This document shows, in pieces, positions 53,415 to 62,544 of a stretch of DNA of 64,000 bases. Every line of letters begins with the position of its first letter. Positions within the stretch are counted from its first letter, which is position 1. The notes under the pieces are model-generated. The model saw nothing but the letters and a program-made list of their open reading frames with translations. It was not told where the DNA came from and made no database searches. The position numbers and the translations under genes were made by a program. Origin of the DNA: Nonomuraea jiangxiensis (GTDB taxonomy: Bacteria > Actinomycetota > Actinomycetes > Streptosporangiales > Streptosporangiaceae); the NCBI RefSeq assembly GCF_900099965.1, contig NZ_FNDJ01000020.1, forward strand, positions 62,001 to 126,000, read 5' to 3'.

Positions 53415-54182
53415 TTATAAGTCGAACATATGTTCTCTGCGCCCGGAGCGCAAGTCTCCCGCCTGTCTCACGAGCGGGTTGGCGCCGATCGAGTTGCGGA
53501 TGCTGAAGATCACGCTGCCCGCCCGGTAGCGGTCGTCGGAGGTCTCCACGGGGCGGCCCTCGTACGTGGTCGTGATCCTGCGCTGGCGCAGGAGCGGGCT
53601 GCCGCGGCGCACCCCGAGCAGGCGGGCGTCCTGGGCGCCCGCGGGGACCGCGTCGATGAGGTGCTCGCCATAGGCGATCACGAGCCCGATCGACTCGTAC
53701 AGCGCCTCCGTGACCGACTCGCAGTCGGCCGGCAGCCGCTCGACGGCGGGGGCCACCCACTCCGCGTAGACCGTGCGCTCGACCAGCACGGGCTCGTCGT
53801 CCAGCGTGCGCAGGCGCAGCACCTCCAGCACCTTGTCATTGCCGAGCCGGACCGACTCGACGGCGCTCGCGGCCCTGCGGCGCTGCTCGATCACCTGGCC
53901 GCCGTAGCGGTGGCCGTTGGCGCGGGCCCACTGCGCGAAGCTGTGCAACTCGGCGAAGCTCTGGCTGCGCGCCCGGCCGAGCACGATGCGCCGGGCACCC
54001 TGCCGGGACCCGACCAGCCCCTCGACGGCGAGTACGGCCACCGCCTGGCGCACGGTGCCGCGTGCCACGCCGAAGCGCCCGGCCAGGTCGGATTCGCTGG
54101 GAAGTTGCGAGCCGACCGGATGCGCGCCCGTGAGGATCTCCTCCCGTAACGCATCAGCGATCCGTTCATAGCGCGCAACCAT
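53415..54182 (-). CDS. GntR/HutC-family regulator (UTRA domain)
   Basis: 255 aa. wHTH at residues 1-70: VARYERIADALREEILTGAH, SQLPSESDLAGRFGVARGTV, QAVAVLAVEGLV. UTRA effector domain from about 90 (RYGGQVIEQRRRAASAVESV ... VERTVYAEWVAP ... TTYEGRPVETSDDRYR). Divergent from the ABC importer operon. The pairing with a 2-aminoethylphosphonate-type transporter and HAD hydrolase suggests it senses a phosphorylated or phosphonate compound (inference). Its last codons contain the SOS-like box of the next operon. Confidence 0.88.
   Translation of the reverse strand: MVARYERIADALREEILTGAHPVGSQLPSESDLAGRFGVARGTVRQAVAVLAVEGLVGSRQGARRIVLGRARSQSFAELHSFAQWARANGHRYGGQVIEQRRRAASAVESVRLGNDKVLEVLRLRTLDDEPVLVERTVYAEWVAPAVERLPADCESVTEALYESIGLVIAYGEHLIDAVPAGAQDARLLGVRRGSPLLRQRRITTTYEGRPVETSDDRYRAGSVIFSIRNSIGANPLVRQAGDLRSGRREHMFDL
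53422..53437. promoter_or_regulatory. SOS (LexA) box upstream of DUF6504-dnaE2
   Basis: TCGAAC-ATAT-GTTCTC against the actinobacterial LexA consensus TCGAAC-N4-GTTCGA: 10 of 12 defined positions match. It lies 65 bp upstream of the DUF6504 TTG, inside the last codons of the preceding gntR gene. Confidence 0.75.
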
Positions 54183-54237
54183 CCCCGACCTTTCCCATTC
54201 ACCAACGAGCAACATCTGTGCGACTTACTAGGGCTCG

Positions 54238-54251
54238 CTTGTTTGTACAAG
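54238..54251. promoter_or_regulatory. Putative GntR operator CTTGTTTGTACAAG
   Basis: Palindromic 5-bp arms CTTGT/ACAAG around TTGT, with an inner TTGTACAA dyad. It is midway between the divergent gntR and solute-binding-protein genes, as expected for a HutC-type operator. Confidence 0.6.
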
Positions 54252-54294
54252 TTCCCCTATGTTCTTGGCACACCCCCTGGAAAGTGGAGGCGTT

Positions 54295-55449
54295 GTGTTC
54301 ACACCTCGCACCCGAGCGGCCGGCGTTGTCGCAGCACTCACCCTAGTCACAGCGGCGTGCGGCGCCGCGCCCAGCACCCAGCAGACCACCCAGGCGTCGG
54401 AGGGCGGGGTCAACGCGGCCACCGCCACCTCCGCCGCCGACTTCGGCGGTATGGAAAAGCTGGTCGAAGCCGCCAAGAAGGAGGGCAACCTCCACGTCAT
54501 CGCCCTCCCCCCGAACTGGGCCAACTACGGCGAGATCATTGAGAAGTTCCAGGCCAAGTACGGCATCAAGATCGAGAGTGAGACGCCGGACGCGGCCAGC
54601 GCCGACGAGATCAACGCGGTGAAGACCCGCAAGGGCCAGGACCGCGCTCCCGATGTGCTGGACCTCGGCAAGTCGTTCGCGATCAGCGGCGCCGCGGAGG
54701 GCCTGTTCGCCCCGTACAAGGTCGAGGCCTTCGACAAGATCCCCGAAGGGCAGAAGGAGACCACCGGCCTCTGGGTCAACGACTACGGCGGCTACGTGTC
54801 CATCGGCTGCGACGCCAAGAAGATCACCAACTGCCCGACGAGCTTCGCCGACCTGCTCAAGCCCGAGTACAAGGGCAAGGTCGCGATGAACGGCAACCCG
54901 ACCAAGGCGGGCTCGGCCTTCGCCGGCGTGTACGCCGCCGCGCTGGCCAACGGCGGCTCGTTCGACGACATCCAGCCCGGCATCGACTTCTTCAAGAAGC
55001 TCAAGGACGCCGGCAACTACAACCCGGTCGAGACCACGCCCGCGACCATCGAGAAGGGCGAGACCCAGATCAGCATCGACTGGGACTACAACAACGCCGC
55101 CTACGCCCCCCAGATGACGGCCAAGGGCATCGACTGGAAGGTCAACATCCCGAGCGACGGCAAGTACTTCGAGATGTACGCCCAGGCCATCAACAAGGAC
55201 GCCCCGCACCCGGCGGCGGCGCGCCTGTGGCAGGAGTACCTCTACAGCGCCGAGGGCCAGAACCTGTTCCTCAAGGGCTTCGCCCGTCCGGTGCTGCTGC
55301 CGACCATGACCACTGAAGGCACCGTGGACCAGGCGCTGGCCGACGCGCTGCCGCCGGTGGACGGCACCCCCGAGTTCCCGTCGACCGAGCAGCAGGAAGC
55401 GGCCAAGGCCAAGCTGGCCACCGGCTGGGACGCCGCGATCTCCGGATGA
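54295..55449 (+). CDS. ABC transporter substrate-binding lipoprotein
   Basis: 384 aa. Lipoprotein signal FTPRTRAAGVVAALTLVTAAC with lipobox VTAAC. It is a type-II (Fbp/PotD-like) periplasmic-binding fold: NLHVIALPPNWANYGEIIEK, DLGKSFAISGAAEGL, VNDYGGYVSIGCDAKK, EKGETQISIDWDYNNAAYAP, HPAAARLWQEYLYSAEGQ. The ligand is not certain; the operon make-up fits 2-aminoethylphosphonate-type importers, with iron or polyamine the other family options. GTG 54295 (GGAGG upstream) gives a proper signal peptide. It is overlapped by the next permease (ATGA). Confidence 0.85.
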   Translation: MFTPRTRAAGVVAALTLVTAACGAAPSTQQTTQASEGGVNAATATSAADFGGMEKLVEAAKKEGNLHVIALPPNWANYGEIIEKFQAKYGIKIESETPDAASADEINAVKTRKGQDRAPDVLDLGKSFAISGAAEGLFAPYKVEAFDKIPEGQKETTGLWVNDYGGYVSIGCDAKKITNCPTSFADLLKPEYKGKVAMNGNPTKAGSAFAGVYAAALANGGSFDDIQPGIDFFKKLKDAGNYNPVETTPATIEKGETQISIDWDYNNAAYAPQMTAKGIDWKVNIPSDGKYFEMYAQAINKDAPHPAAARLWQEYLYSAEGQNLFLKGFARPVLLPTMTTEGTVDQALADALPPVDGTPEFPSTEQQEAAKAKLATGWDAAISG

Positions 55450-56270
55450 ACCGCGCCGGATCCAGAGGCTGGCTCGGGGCACTGCCCCTGCTGGCCTTCT
55501 TCGCCCTCGTCTTCGGCGTCCCCGCCGTCGCGCTGGTGGCGGGGGCGTTCACGGCGGACGGGCGGCCGAGCCTGTCGAACATGTCGCAGAGTCTCCAGGG
55601 CGGCTACCTCACCGCGATGATCAGCAGCGTCCAGCTGTCGGGTGTCGTCGCGCTGGTCGGGGCCGTGCTGGGGACGTTCCTCGCCTACGCCATCGTGACC
55701 TCCCGCTTCGCCCTGCTGCGGGAGGCCGTGCTGACGGCCTCCGGCGTGCTGGCCAACTTCGGCGGGGTGCCGCTGGCCTTCTTCTGGATCGCCACGCTGG
55801 GCAACTCCGGCGTGATCAGCGGCCTGATGGGGCTGCCGTCGGGTTCCCTCTACACCTTCTGGGGCCTGGTGGTGGTCTACCTCTACTTCGCGGTCCCGCT
55901 GATGGTGCTGGCCATGGCGCCGGCGCTGGACGGGCTGCGGCCGCAGTGGCGCGAGGCGGCGGCCAACAACGGGGCCACCACCTGGCACTACTGGCGGTTC
56001 GTGGCGCTGCCGGTGCTGGCGCCGGCGATGCTCGGCGGGGTGGTGCTGCTGTTCGGCTCGGCCTTCTCCGCGTACGCGACCGCGAACGCCATGGTCGGCA
56101 GCGTCGTGCCGCTCGTCACGCTGAAGATCGCCGCCGCGCTCACCGGTGACGTGCTGATCGGCTACGAGAACATCGCGCTGGCCCTCAGCCTGGACATGAT
56201 CGTGGTGGCCGGGCTGGTGATGGCGATCTACCTGCCACTGCAGAAGAGGAGCTCCCGATGGCTGCACTGA
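55446..56270 (+). CDS. ABC importer permease 1
   Basis: 274 aa, about six membrane helices beginning WLGALPLLAFFALVFGVPAV. The EAA loop, WREAAANNGATTWHYWRFVA near 178-197, is the contact site for the ATPase. It is co-translated with the binding protein (4-base overlap), and permease 2 starts 13 bases before its stop. It is the first of two non-identical permeases of a heterodimeric importer. Confidence 0.9.
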   Translation: MNRAGSRGWLGALPLLAFFALVFGVPAVALVAGAFTADGRPSLSNMSQSLQGGYLTAMISSVQLSGVVALVGAVLGTFLAYAIVTSRFALLREAVLTASGVLANFGGVPLAFFWIATLGNSGVISGLMGLPSGSLYTFWGLVVVYLYFAVPLMVLAMAPALDGLRPQWREAAANNGATTWHYWRFVALPVLAPAMLGGVVLLFGSAFSAYATANAMVGSVVPLVTLKIAAALTGDVLIGYENIALALSLDMIVVAGLVMAIYLPLQKRSSRWLH

Positions 56271-57127
56271 CCGGTCTGGAGCGGGTCAGCGCCCCGGCGC
56301 CGGCCGCGCGCACCCGGCCGCGGGTGTGGCGCGGGGTCGTGTTCCTGCTGTCCGCGGTCTACTTCCTGATCCCGCTCGGCGCCTCGCTCTGGTACACGAT
56401 CTACACCCCCGGCAGCGGGGTCTCCCTCGCGGCCTACGGCGAACTGCTCACCGCCGAGGGCTTCCTGCAGTCCCTGGCGCTGTCGCTCGGGCTGGCGGTG
56501 GCCACGATCGTGATGGTGCTGCTGCTGGCCCTGCCCGCGATGCTGGCCGTGCGGCTGTTCGCGCCGCGGCTGCGGGTGGTGATGGAGGTGCTCTGCACGC
56601 TGCCGCTGGTGGTGCCGCCGATCACGTTCGTGGCCGGGATCGGCACGTCGCTGCGCACCGGGACCGAGGTGCTGGCCCCGACGCCGTTCTGGGGCACGAT
56701 CATCGCGGTGCAGAATCCGGCCTTCCCCGTGGTGCTGGTGCTGGCGTACGTGGTGCTGGTATTGCCGTTCGTCTACCGGTCGCTGGACTCCGGGCTGCGC
56801 ACGATGGACGTGCGCACGCTGGTGGAGGCGGCCCGGAATCTGGGGGCCTCGTGGCCGTACCTGCTGTTCAGGGTGATCGTGCCGAATCTGCGCTCGGCGC
56901 TGGCCAGCGCGTCGTTCCTGACGCTGGCGCTGGTGCTGGGCGAGTACACCGTGGCCAGCCTGCTCGGGTACCAGCCGTTCGCGGTGTGGATCGTGACGGT
57001 CTCGGGCTCCAAGGGACAGCTCTCGGTCGCGGTGTCGATCCTGAGCCTGGTGCTCATCTGGCTGCTGCTGCTCGCCGTGTCCACGGTCTTCGGCCGGCAG
57101 AGGTTTGGTAAGGAGAAGGGGAAATGA
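56258..57127 (+). CDS. ABC importer permease 2
   Basis: 289 aa, six membrane helices (first VVFLLSAVYFLIPLGASLWY). EAA loop: LVEAARNLGASWPYLLFRV near 187-205. It pairs with permease 1. Its stop overlaps the ATPase start by 4 bases. Confidence 0.9.
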   Translation: MAALTGLERVSAPAPAARTRPRVWRGVVFLLSAVYFLIPLGASLWYTIYTPGSGVSLAAYGELLTAEGFLQSLALSLGLAVATIVMVLLLALPAMLAVRLFAPRLRVVMEVLCTLPLVVPPITFVAGIGTSLRTGTEVLAPTPFWGTIIAVQNPAFPVVLVLAYVVLVLPFVYRSLDSGLRTMDVRTLVEAARNLGASWPYLLFRVIVPNLRSALASASFLTLALVLGEYTVASLLGYQPFAVWIVTVSGSKGQLSVAVSILSLVLIWLLLLAVSTVFGRQRFGKEKGK

Positions 57128-58197
57128 CCGCATCTGTGGAATTCCGCGGGCTGCGGCGGGAGTTCGGGAAGACCGTCGCGCTCGACGGTCTCGACCTGCA
57201 CATCGCGCCCGGCGAGTTCATCGCTCTGCTGGGGCCGTCCGGCTGCGGCAAGACGACGGCGCTGCGGTGCGTGGCCGGGTTCGAGCGGCCGGACTCCGGC
57301 GCGGTGCTGGTGGACGGCAAGGACATCACGAACGTGCCGGCCAACAAGCGGGACGCGGGCATGGTCTTCCAGTCCTACTCCCTCTTCCCCAACCTGAACG
57401 CCCGCGACAACGTGGCCTTCGGCCTGCGCGTGCGCAAGGTCCCCGTGGCCGCCCGGCGGAAGAAGGCCGACGAACTGCTCGAACTCGTCGGCCTGCCCAC
57501 GCACGCCGACCGCTATCCGCACCAGCTCTCCGGCGGTCAGCAGCAGCGTGTCGCCCTGGCCCGGGCGCTCGCCCTGGAGCCGCGGGTGCTGCTGCTGGAC
57601 GAGCCGCTGTCCGCGCTGGACGCCAAGGTACGGGTCGCGCTGCGCGAGGAGATCCGCCGCCTCCAGCTCGACCTGGGCATCACCACCATCTTCGTCACCC
57701 ACGACCAGGAGGAGGCGCTGTCGGTCGCCGACCGGGTGGCGGTGCTGCGGGCCGGGCGGCTGGAGCAGATCGGCTCGCCCGCCGAGGTCTACGACCGGCC
57801 GGCCACGCCGTTCGTGGCCGAGTTCGTCGGCACCATGAACCACCTGGCCGGGCACGTCTCGGGTGACCAGGTCACGGTGCTCGGCCAGCTGCTGCCCGTG
57901 GACGGGCCCGTTCCCGCGGATCCGTCGGTGGACGTGCTGATCCGCCCGGAGGCGGTCAGGATCGCGCCCGCCGCGGACGGGGCCGGCGAGGTGGTGGCGG
58001 CCTCCTTCCGCGGCGCCTCGGTACGGCTGAGGCTGGCGGTGGCGGGCGGCGAGGTCCTCGCCGACGTGCCCGGCCACGAGGCGGCCGGGCTCGGGCCCGG
58101 CACCCGCGTGGCGGTCAGCCTGGTCGAGCGCCCCGTCCTGGTGGCCGCCCGGACGGTCACGGTACCCGCCCCCGTCGTGACGACCGATGCCGTCTGA
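57124..58197 (+). CDS. ABC importer ATPase (PotA/FbpC/PhnT-like)
   Basis: 357 aa. Walker A GPSGCGKTTALRCVAG, Q-loop MVFQSYSLFPNL, signature LSGGQQQRVALARAL, Walker B VLLLDEPLSALD, H-loop FVTHDQEEAL. A C-terminal TOBE-like regulatory region (residues about 240-345, VDVLIRPEAVRIAP) is present. It energises the two permeases. The HAD gene begins 11 bases before its stop. Confidence 0.93.
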   Translation: MTASVEFRGLRREFGKTVALDGLDLHIAPGEFIALLGPSGCGKTTALRCVAGFERPDSGAVLVDGKDITNVPANKRDAGMVFQSYSLFPNLNARDNVAFGLRVRKVPVAARRKKADELLELVGLPTHADRYPHQLSGGQQQRVALARALALEPRVLLLDEPLSALDAKVRVALREEIRRLQLDLGITTIFVTHDQEEALSVADRVAVLRAGRLEQIGSPAEVYDRPATPFVAEFVGTMNHLAGHVSGDQVTVLGQLLPVDGPVPADPSVDVLIRPEAVRIAPAADGAGEVVAASFRGASVRLRLAVAGGEVLADVPGHEAAGLGPGTRVAVSLVERPVLVAARTVTVPAPVVTTDAV

Positions 58198-58888
58198 CGC
58201 GCGAGTGCCGGCAGACAGGCGGATGCCGTCCGGCGGGCGGATGCCGGCCGGTGAGGAGGTGCCCGGCGGGTCCGGGACGCCGGCCGCCGTGCTGCTGGAC
58301 ATGGACGGGACGCTGGTCGACACCGAGGGGCTCTGGTGGCAGGCGGTCGCCGCCGTCGCCGAGTCCCTCGGCCGCCCGCTCAGCCCGGCCGACCTGCCCC
58401 ACATCCATGGCCGCACGATCGAGGACGCGGCCGCCCATCTCCTGCGGAACGATCCCCCGGCGGCGGACGGCGAGCTCGTCGCCGAGGTGATCGACCGGCT
58501 CACCGTCGCCTTCGCCGAGCGCGTCCGCCGGGACCTGACGGTCATGCCCGGCGCCCCGGAGCTGCTGGCCGACCTCGCCGCCACCGCCATCCCCACCGCC
58601 CTGGTCAGCGCCTCGCCCCGGAGCGTCGTGGAGCTGGTGCTGCCGCGGCTGGGGCACCGGTTCGACCTGGTGATCGCGAACGAGGACACGGCCCGGGGCA
58701 AACCGCACCCGGACCCGTATCTGGAGGCGGCCCGCCGCCTCGGGACGCCGCCGTCGAGCTGCGTCGCCATCGAGGACAGCCCGACGGGCATCGCGTCCGC
58801 CACGGCGGCGGGCTGCCGCGTGCTGGTGGCCTCGCCCGAGGCGGGCCTGCCGTCCTTCGATCGGGTACGCCGGTCCTTACCCTCTTAG
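58187..58888 (+). CDS. HAD-superfamily phosphatase (beta-phosphoglucomutase-like)
   Basis: 233 aa after a repetitive Pro/Gly-rich head of about 33 residues (RMPSGGRMPAG). Motif I LLDMDGTLVDTE (nucleophile Asp 38, acid Asp 40), cap domain 55-120, motif II ALVSASPR, motif III Lys in DTARGKPHPDPY, motif IV AIEDSPTGIASA. It dephosphorylates a small phosphorylated metabolite; its place at the end of the importer operon suggests it acts on the imported compound. It overlaps the ATPase gene by 11 bp, so co-translation is likely. The extra N-terminal head is unusual. Confidence 0.87.
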   Translation: MPSDARVPADRRMPSGGRMPAGEEVPGGSGTPAAVLLDMDGTLVDTEGLWWQAVAAVAESLGRPLSPADLPHIHGRTIEDAAAHLLRNDPPAADGELVAEVIDRLTVAFAERVRRDLTVMPGAPELLADLAATAIPTALVSASPRSVVELVLPRLGHRFDLVIANEDTARGKPHPDPYLEAARRLGTPPSSCVAIEDSPTGIASATAAGCRVLVASPEAGLPSFDRVRRSLPS

Positions 58889-58955
58889 CGGAAGTGCGGG
58901 CGTGTCGGCGGTGGCGTCCGCGCCACACCGTTCCGTATCGGTAACATTGCGCTGC

Positions 58956-60584
58956 GTGAGCGGTGAAACCTCCCACATCGGGCGCTACAGGTTGCTCAGC
59001 GTGCTGGGGCGTGGCGGGATGGGCACAGTCCATCTCGCCGAGGACCCTGCCGGACAGCAGGTCGCCATCAAGGTGATCAATCCGGAGCTCAGCCAGCACG
59101 AGCAGTTCCGCATGCGCTTTCGCAGGGAGGCCGATGCCGCCCAGCGGGTGCGCAGGTTCTGCACGGCGGCGGTGATCGAGGCGGCGCTCGACGGCGACCT
59201 GCTCTACGTGGTGACCGAATACGTGTCGGGCCCCAACCTCGAGGAGGCTGTGCTCGATTCGGGGCCGCTGCGCGGTTCCAGCCTCGACGCGCTGGCCGTC
59301 AGCGTGGCCACCGCGCTCACCGCCATCCACGGGGCCGGGGTCGTGCACCGCGATCTCAAGCCGTCCAACGTGCTGCTGTCCCCCGTCGGGCCGCGCGTGA
59401 TCGACTTCGGCATCGCGCGGGCGCTCGACACGCTCGGCGGCGTCACGAGCACCGGCGAGCTGGTCGGCACGCCCCGCTACATGGCTCCGGAGGTGCTGCG
59501 CGGCGACCCGGTGTCGTCGGCCTGCGACGTGTTCTCGTGGGGCTGCCTGGTGGCGTTCGCGGCCAGCGGGCGGGCGCCTTTCGGCGGGGACACGCTGCCG
59601 GCCATCGTCTACCAGGTGCTCAACAGCGAGCCGTCCCTGGACGACGTCGAGCCCGGCCTGCGCGAGGTGGTCAGGGCCGCGCTGGAGAAGGATCCGGCCG
59701 CGCGGCCCACCGCACAGCAGCTGCTCGACGACCTCGTCGGGCGGTCGGCCGCGCCCGAGCTGGCGGCGCACACCGTACAGGTGGCCTGGCAGCAGGTCAC
59801 CAAGCAGCTCACCGCCGTGCGGCCCGGGGCGCGCAGGCCGCGCGGCAAGCTGGTCGCGGGGCTCGCGGGCGGGGCGGCGCTGCTGGTGGCCGGGGCCGTG
59901 ACCGCGTGGGCGGCGCTCGGCCCGAGCGGGCCGCCCGACGACCTCGGGGTCCTCTACCGGGAGGACTTCACGCAGACCTCCGGCGGCTGGGACGGCATCT
60001 ACGACCCGGAGAACGGCGCGAGCCATGGCTACCGCCCCGACGGCACCTATGGGCTGGACGTGGCGGAAGGATACGAGGAGCGCTGGGCCAAGGCCCCCAT
60101 CCCCTTCCTCGTCGCCACGCCGACGGACACGCCCGACCCCTCGGCCACGCCCACGCCGATGTTGCCGCCGAGCGTGGTCGTCGGCGTGACCGCGGAGATC
60201 AAGCGGGCCTCGGGCCCCGGCGAATACGGCGTCTACTGCCACAACTCCGACGACGACGACACCTACTACGAGTTCGCGCTCGACACGACGGGGCATGCCA
60301 GGATCCGCCGCGTCGTCAACGGCGCCGGTGGCACGCTGGCCCACCCGGTGCAGGTCGACGGGCTGCCCGGCAAGGCCAGGATCGTGGTCTCGTGCGAGCA
60401 GTCGGGCAGCACCGTCCGGCTGGCGATGTGGGTGAACGACCAGCAGGTCCAGGAGGTCGAGGACCCCAACGGCATCGGCAACGGCTATGTGGGACTGTTC
60501 GCCCGCATCCCGAAGGACAGCCACGCGCTGCTGCGGACGACGTTCGACGACTTCGAGCTGCGCGGGCAGAAGCCGGAGCCCTGA
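58956..60584 (+). CDS. Membrane Ser/Thr protein kinase with extracellular sensor domain
   Basis: 542 aa. Kinase domain 8-265: GRGGMGTVHLAED (P-loop), Lys in VAIKVIN, HRDLKPSNVLLS catalytic loop, DFGIARALD, GTPRYMAPEVL. One membrane helix (LVAGLAGGAALLVAGAVTAW, about 305-328) leads to a 210-residue outside domain resembling a concanavalin-like beta sandwich (VLYREDFTQTSGGWDGI ... YVGLFARI), without PASTA repeats. GTG 58956 is chosen over upstream 58902. TAACAT lies 9 bases before it and there is no ribosome site, so a leaderless transcript is plausible. Confidence 0.88.
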   Translation: MSGETSHIGRYRLLSVLGRGGMGTVHLAEDPAGQQVAIKVINPELSQHEQFRMRFRREADAAQRVRRFCTAAVIEAALDGDLLYVVTEYVSGPNLEEAVLDSGPLRGSSLDALAVSVATALTAIHGAGVVHRDLKPSNVLLSPVGPRVIDFGIARALDTLGGVTSTGELVGTPRYMAPEVLRGDPVSSACDVFSWGCLVAFAASGRAPFGGDTLPAIVYQVLNSEPSLDDVEPGLREVVRAALEKDPAARPTAQQLLDDLVGRSAAPELAAHTVQVAWQQVTKQLTAVRPGARRPRGKLVAGLAGGAALLVAGAVTAWAALGPSGPPDDLGVLYREDFTQTSGGWDGIYDPENGASHGYRPDGTYGLDVAEGYEERWAKAPIPFLVATPTDTPDPSATPTPMLPPSVVVGVTAEIKRASGPGEYGVYCHNSDDDDTYYEFALDTTGHARIRRVVNGAGGTLAHPVQVDGLPGKARIVVSCEQSGSTVRLAMWVNDQQVQEVEDPNGIGNGYVGLFARIPKDSHALLRTTFDDFELRGQKPEP

Positions 60585-60643
60585 CCCGGGGCGTGGGTGT
60601 CCCGAGTGGCGTTCGTGTGGGTGGGCGGAGTTGACTATGCCGT

Positions 60644-61591
60644 ATGCATGCCATCGTCATCTCCGCTCAGGGCGGACCAGAGGTTCTTGAATACGCCGAG
60701 CATCCCGATCCCGTCCCCGGAGACGGGCAGGTCGTGGTCGACGTCGCCGCCAGCGGCGTCAACTTCATCGACATCTACCATCGCTCGGGCGTCTACCCGC
60801 TCGCCCTGCCCAGCCCCATCGGCTCCGAGGGGGCGGGGACCGTCTCTGCGGTCGGGGCCGGAGTGCGCGATGTCAGCGTGGGTGACACCGTGGCCTGGGT
60901 CAACGTGCTGGGGAGCTATGCCGAGAAGGCCGTGGTGCCGGCCGATCGGGTGGTGCCGGTGCCGGCCGCGGTCTCCCCCGAGACGGCGGCGGCGGCGATG
61001 CTGCAGGGGATGACCGCCCACTACCTCACCCACTCCACCCACGAGCTGCGCGCCGGGGAGAACGTGCTGATCCACGCGGGTGCCGGGGGCATGGGCCAGC
61101 TGTTGATCCAGCTCGCCAAGCTCAAGGGGGCCAACGTCTACACCACCGTGTCCAGCAGCGAGAAGGAGAAGCTGGCCCGGGACGCCGGCGCCGACCAGGT
61201 GCTCCGCTACGAGGACTTCGCCGAGGCCCTGCGCGACAAGATCGACGTCGTGTACGACGGCGTCGGGGCGGCCACGTTCGACGGCGGGCTGGAGGCGCTG
61301 CGGACGCGCGGCATCATGGTGCTGTACGGCGCCGCCAGCGGCCCGGTGCCCCCGGTCGACCCCCAGACGCTCAACCGGAAGGGCTCGCTCTTCCTCACCC
61401 GGCCCACGCTCGCGCACTACACCGCCAAGCGCGAGGAGTTGCTCCAGCGCTCCGCCGACCTGTTCGGCTGGCTCGCCGCCGGGCAGCTCACCGTCAACGT
61501 CTCCCAGCGTTATCCGCTGGCCGAGGCGCGCCGGGCGCAGGAGGATCTGGCGGGCCGCCGGACCACCGGGAAGCTGCTCCTCCTACCCTGA
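60644..61591 (+). CDS. Quinone oxidoreductase (zeta-crystallin type, NADPH)
   Basis: 315 aa zinc-free MDR. N-terminal GroES fold (GVNFIDIYHRSGVYPLALPS with no zinc-lobe Cys), NADPH Rossmann motif AGAGGMGQLLIQLAKLKGA near 146-165, YDGVGAATFDGGLEAL near 205, and a C-terminus that closes the barrel. It reduces quinones or enals with NADPH. No clear ribosome site; single gene after the kinase. Confidence 0.92.
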   Translation: MHAIVISAQGGPEVLEYAEHPDPVPGDGQVVVDVAASGVNFIDIYHRSGVYPLALPSPIGSEGAGTVSAVGAGVRDVSVGDTVAWVNVLGSYAEKAVVPADRVVPVPAAVSPETAAAAMLQGMTAHYLTHSTHELRAGENVLIHAGAGGMGQLLIQLAKLKGANVYTTVSSSEKEKLARDAGADQVLRYEDFAEALRDKIDVVYDGVGAATFDGGLEALRTRGIMVLYGAASGPVPPVDPQTLNRKGSLFLTRPTLAHYTAKREELLQRSADLFGWLAAGQLTVNVSQRYPLAEARRAQEDLAGRRTTGKLLLLP

Positions 61592-61705
61592 CCTCGTGGT
61601 CCGCGTGCCGGAATCGTCCCGCCCGGCGGGCACGACGTCAGTGGAAGGGTCCGGCATGCCGCCGATGGCTTTGCTTCCGGGACGCGGCAACGAGAGGGTG
61701 GTGGC

Positions 61706-62518
61706 GTGGAAACGGCGTTCGTGCTCGGGGGCGGCGGCGTGCTCGGCGCGCACGAGGTGGGCATGCTGCAGGCCCTCGACGAGGCGGGCATCGCGCCCGA
61801 CCTCGTGGTCGGCACGTCCGTCGGGGCGCTGAACGGGGCGCTCATCGCCGCCGCCCCCGCCGAGGCGGTCGAACGGCTGGCGTCCCTGTGGCGGTCCGAC
61901 GTGGTCCGTACGGCGTTCACCGGCTCGTGGGTGGCCCGCCTGTCCACCCTGGCCAGGACGGGCACCCACCTGCACCCGATCGGGCCGCTGCGCGAGGTCC
62001 TGAGCGAGGCCATCGGGGTCTCCCGGATCGAGGAGCTGGACGTGCCGTTCCAGTGCGTCGCGGCCTCGGTGGAGCGCGCGGCGGCGCACTGGTTCACCAG
62101 CGGGCCGCTGGTCGAGGCGGTGCTGGCCTCGTGCGCGGTGCCGGGGCTGCTGCCGCCCGTGGTGATCGGCGGCGAGCACTTCTTCGACGGCGGGCTGGTG
62201 CACAGCATCCCCGTCGGGCGGGCGGTGCAGCTCGGCGCCCAGCGCGTCTACGTGCTGCACGTCGGGCGGATCGAGCGGCCCCTGACGCCGCCCAGGCGGT
62301 TCTGGGAGGTGGGCATGGTGGCGTTCGAGATCGCGCGCCGGCACCGTTTCGCCGAGGACCTGGCCTCGCTGCCGCCGGGCGTGGAGGTGCACGTGCTGCC
62401 CGCCGGGGCCACCGAGCCGCTCTCGCCGCTGCGCTATCGCGACCTCTCGCAGATCTCCCGGTACATCGACCGGGCTTACGAGGCCTCTTCCCGCTATCTG
62501 CGGACAGGAGGAGGATGA
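61706..62518 (+). CDS. Patatin-like phospholipase
   Basis: 270 aa. Oxyanion loop LGGGGVLGAHEVGMLQALDE at residues 8-26, nucleophile Ser in GTSVGALNGAL (about 38), catalytic Asp in FFDGGLVHSIP (about 158). Cytoplasmic, with no signal peptide. It hydrolyses acyl chains from (phospho)lipids. GTG start with GAGAGG upstream. It is followed after 26 bp by a PlsC-like acyltransferase, and the pair could form a deacylation/reacylation cycle. Confidence 0.9.
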   Translation: METAFVLGGGGVLGAHEVGMLQALDEAGIAPDLVVGTSVGALNGALIAAAPAEAVERLASLWRSDVVRTAFTGSWVARLSTLARTGTHLHPIGPLREVLSEAIGVSRIEELDVPFQCVAASVERAAAHWFTSGPLVEAVLASCAVPGLLPPVVIGGEHFFDGGLVHSIPVGRAVQLGAQRVYVLHVGRIERPLTPPRRFWEVGMVAFEIARRHRFAEDLASLPPGVEVHVLPAGATEPLSPLRYRDLSQISRYIDRAYEASSRYLRTGGG

Positions 62519-62544
62519 AAACCTGACCACCCCGGGGAGGCCGA

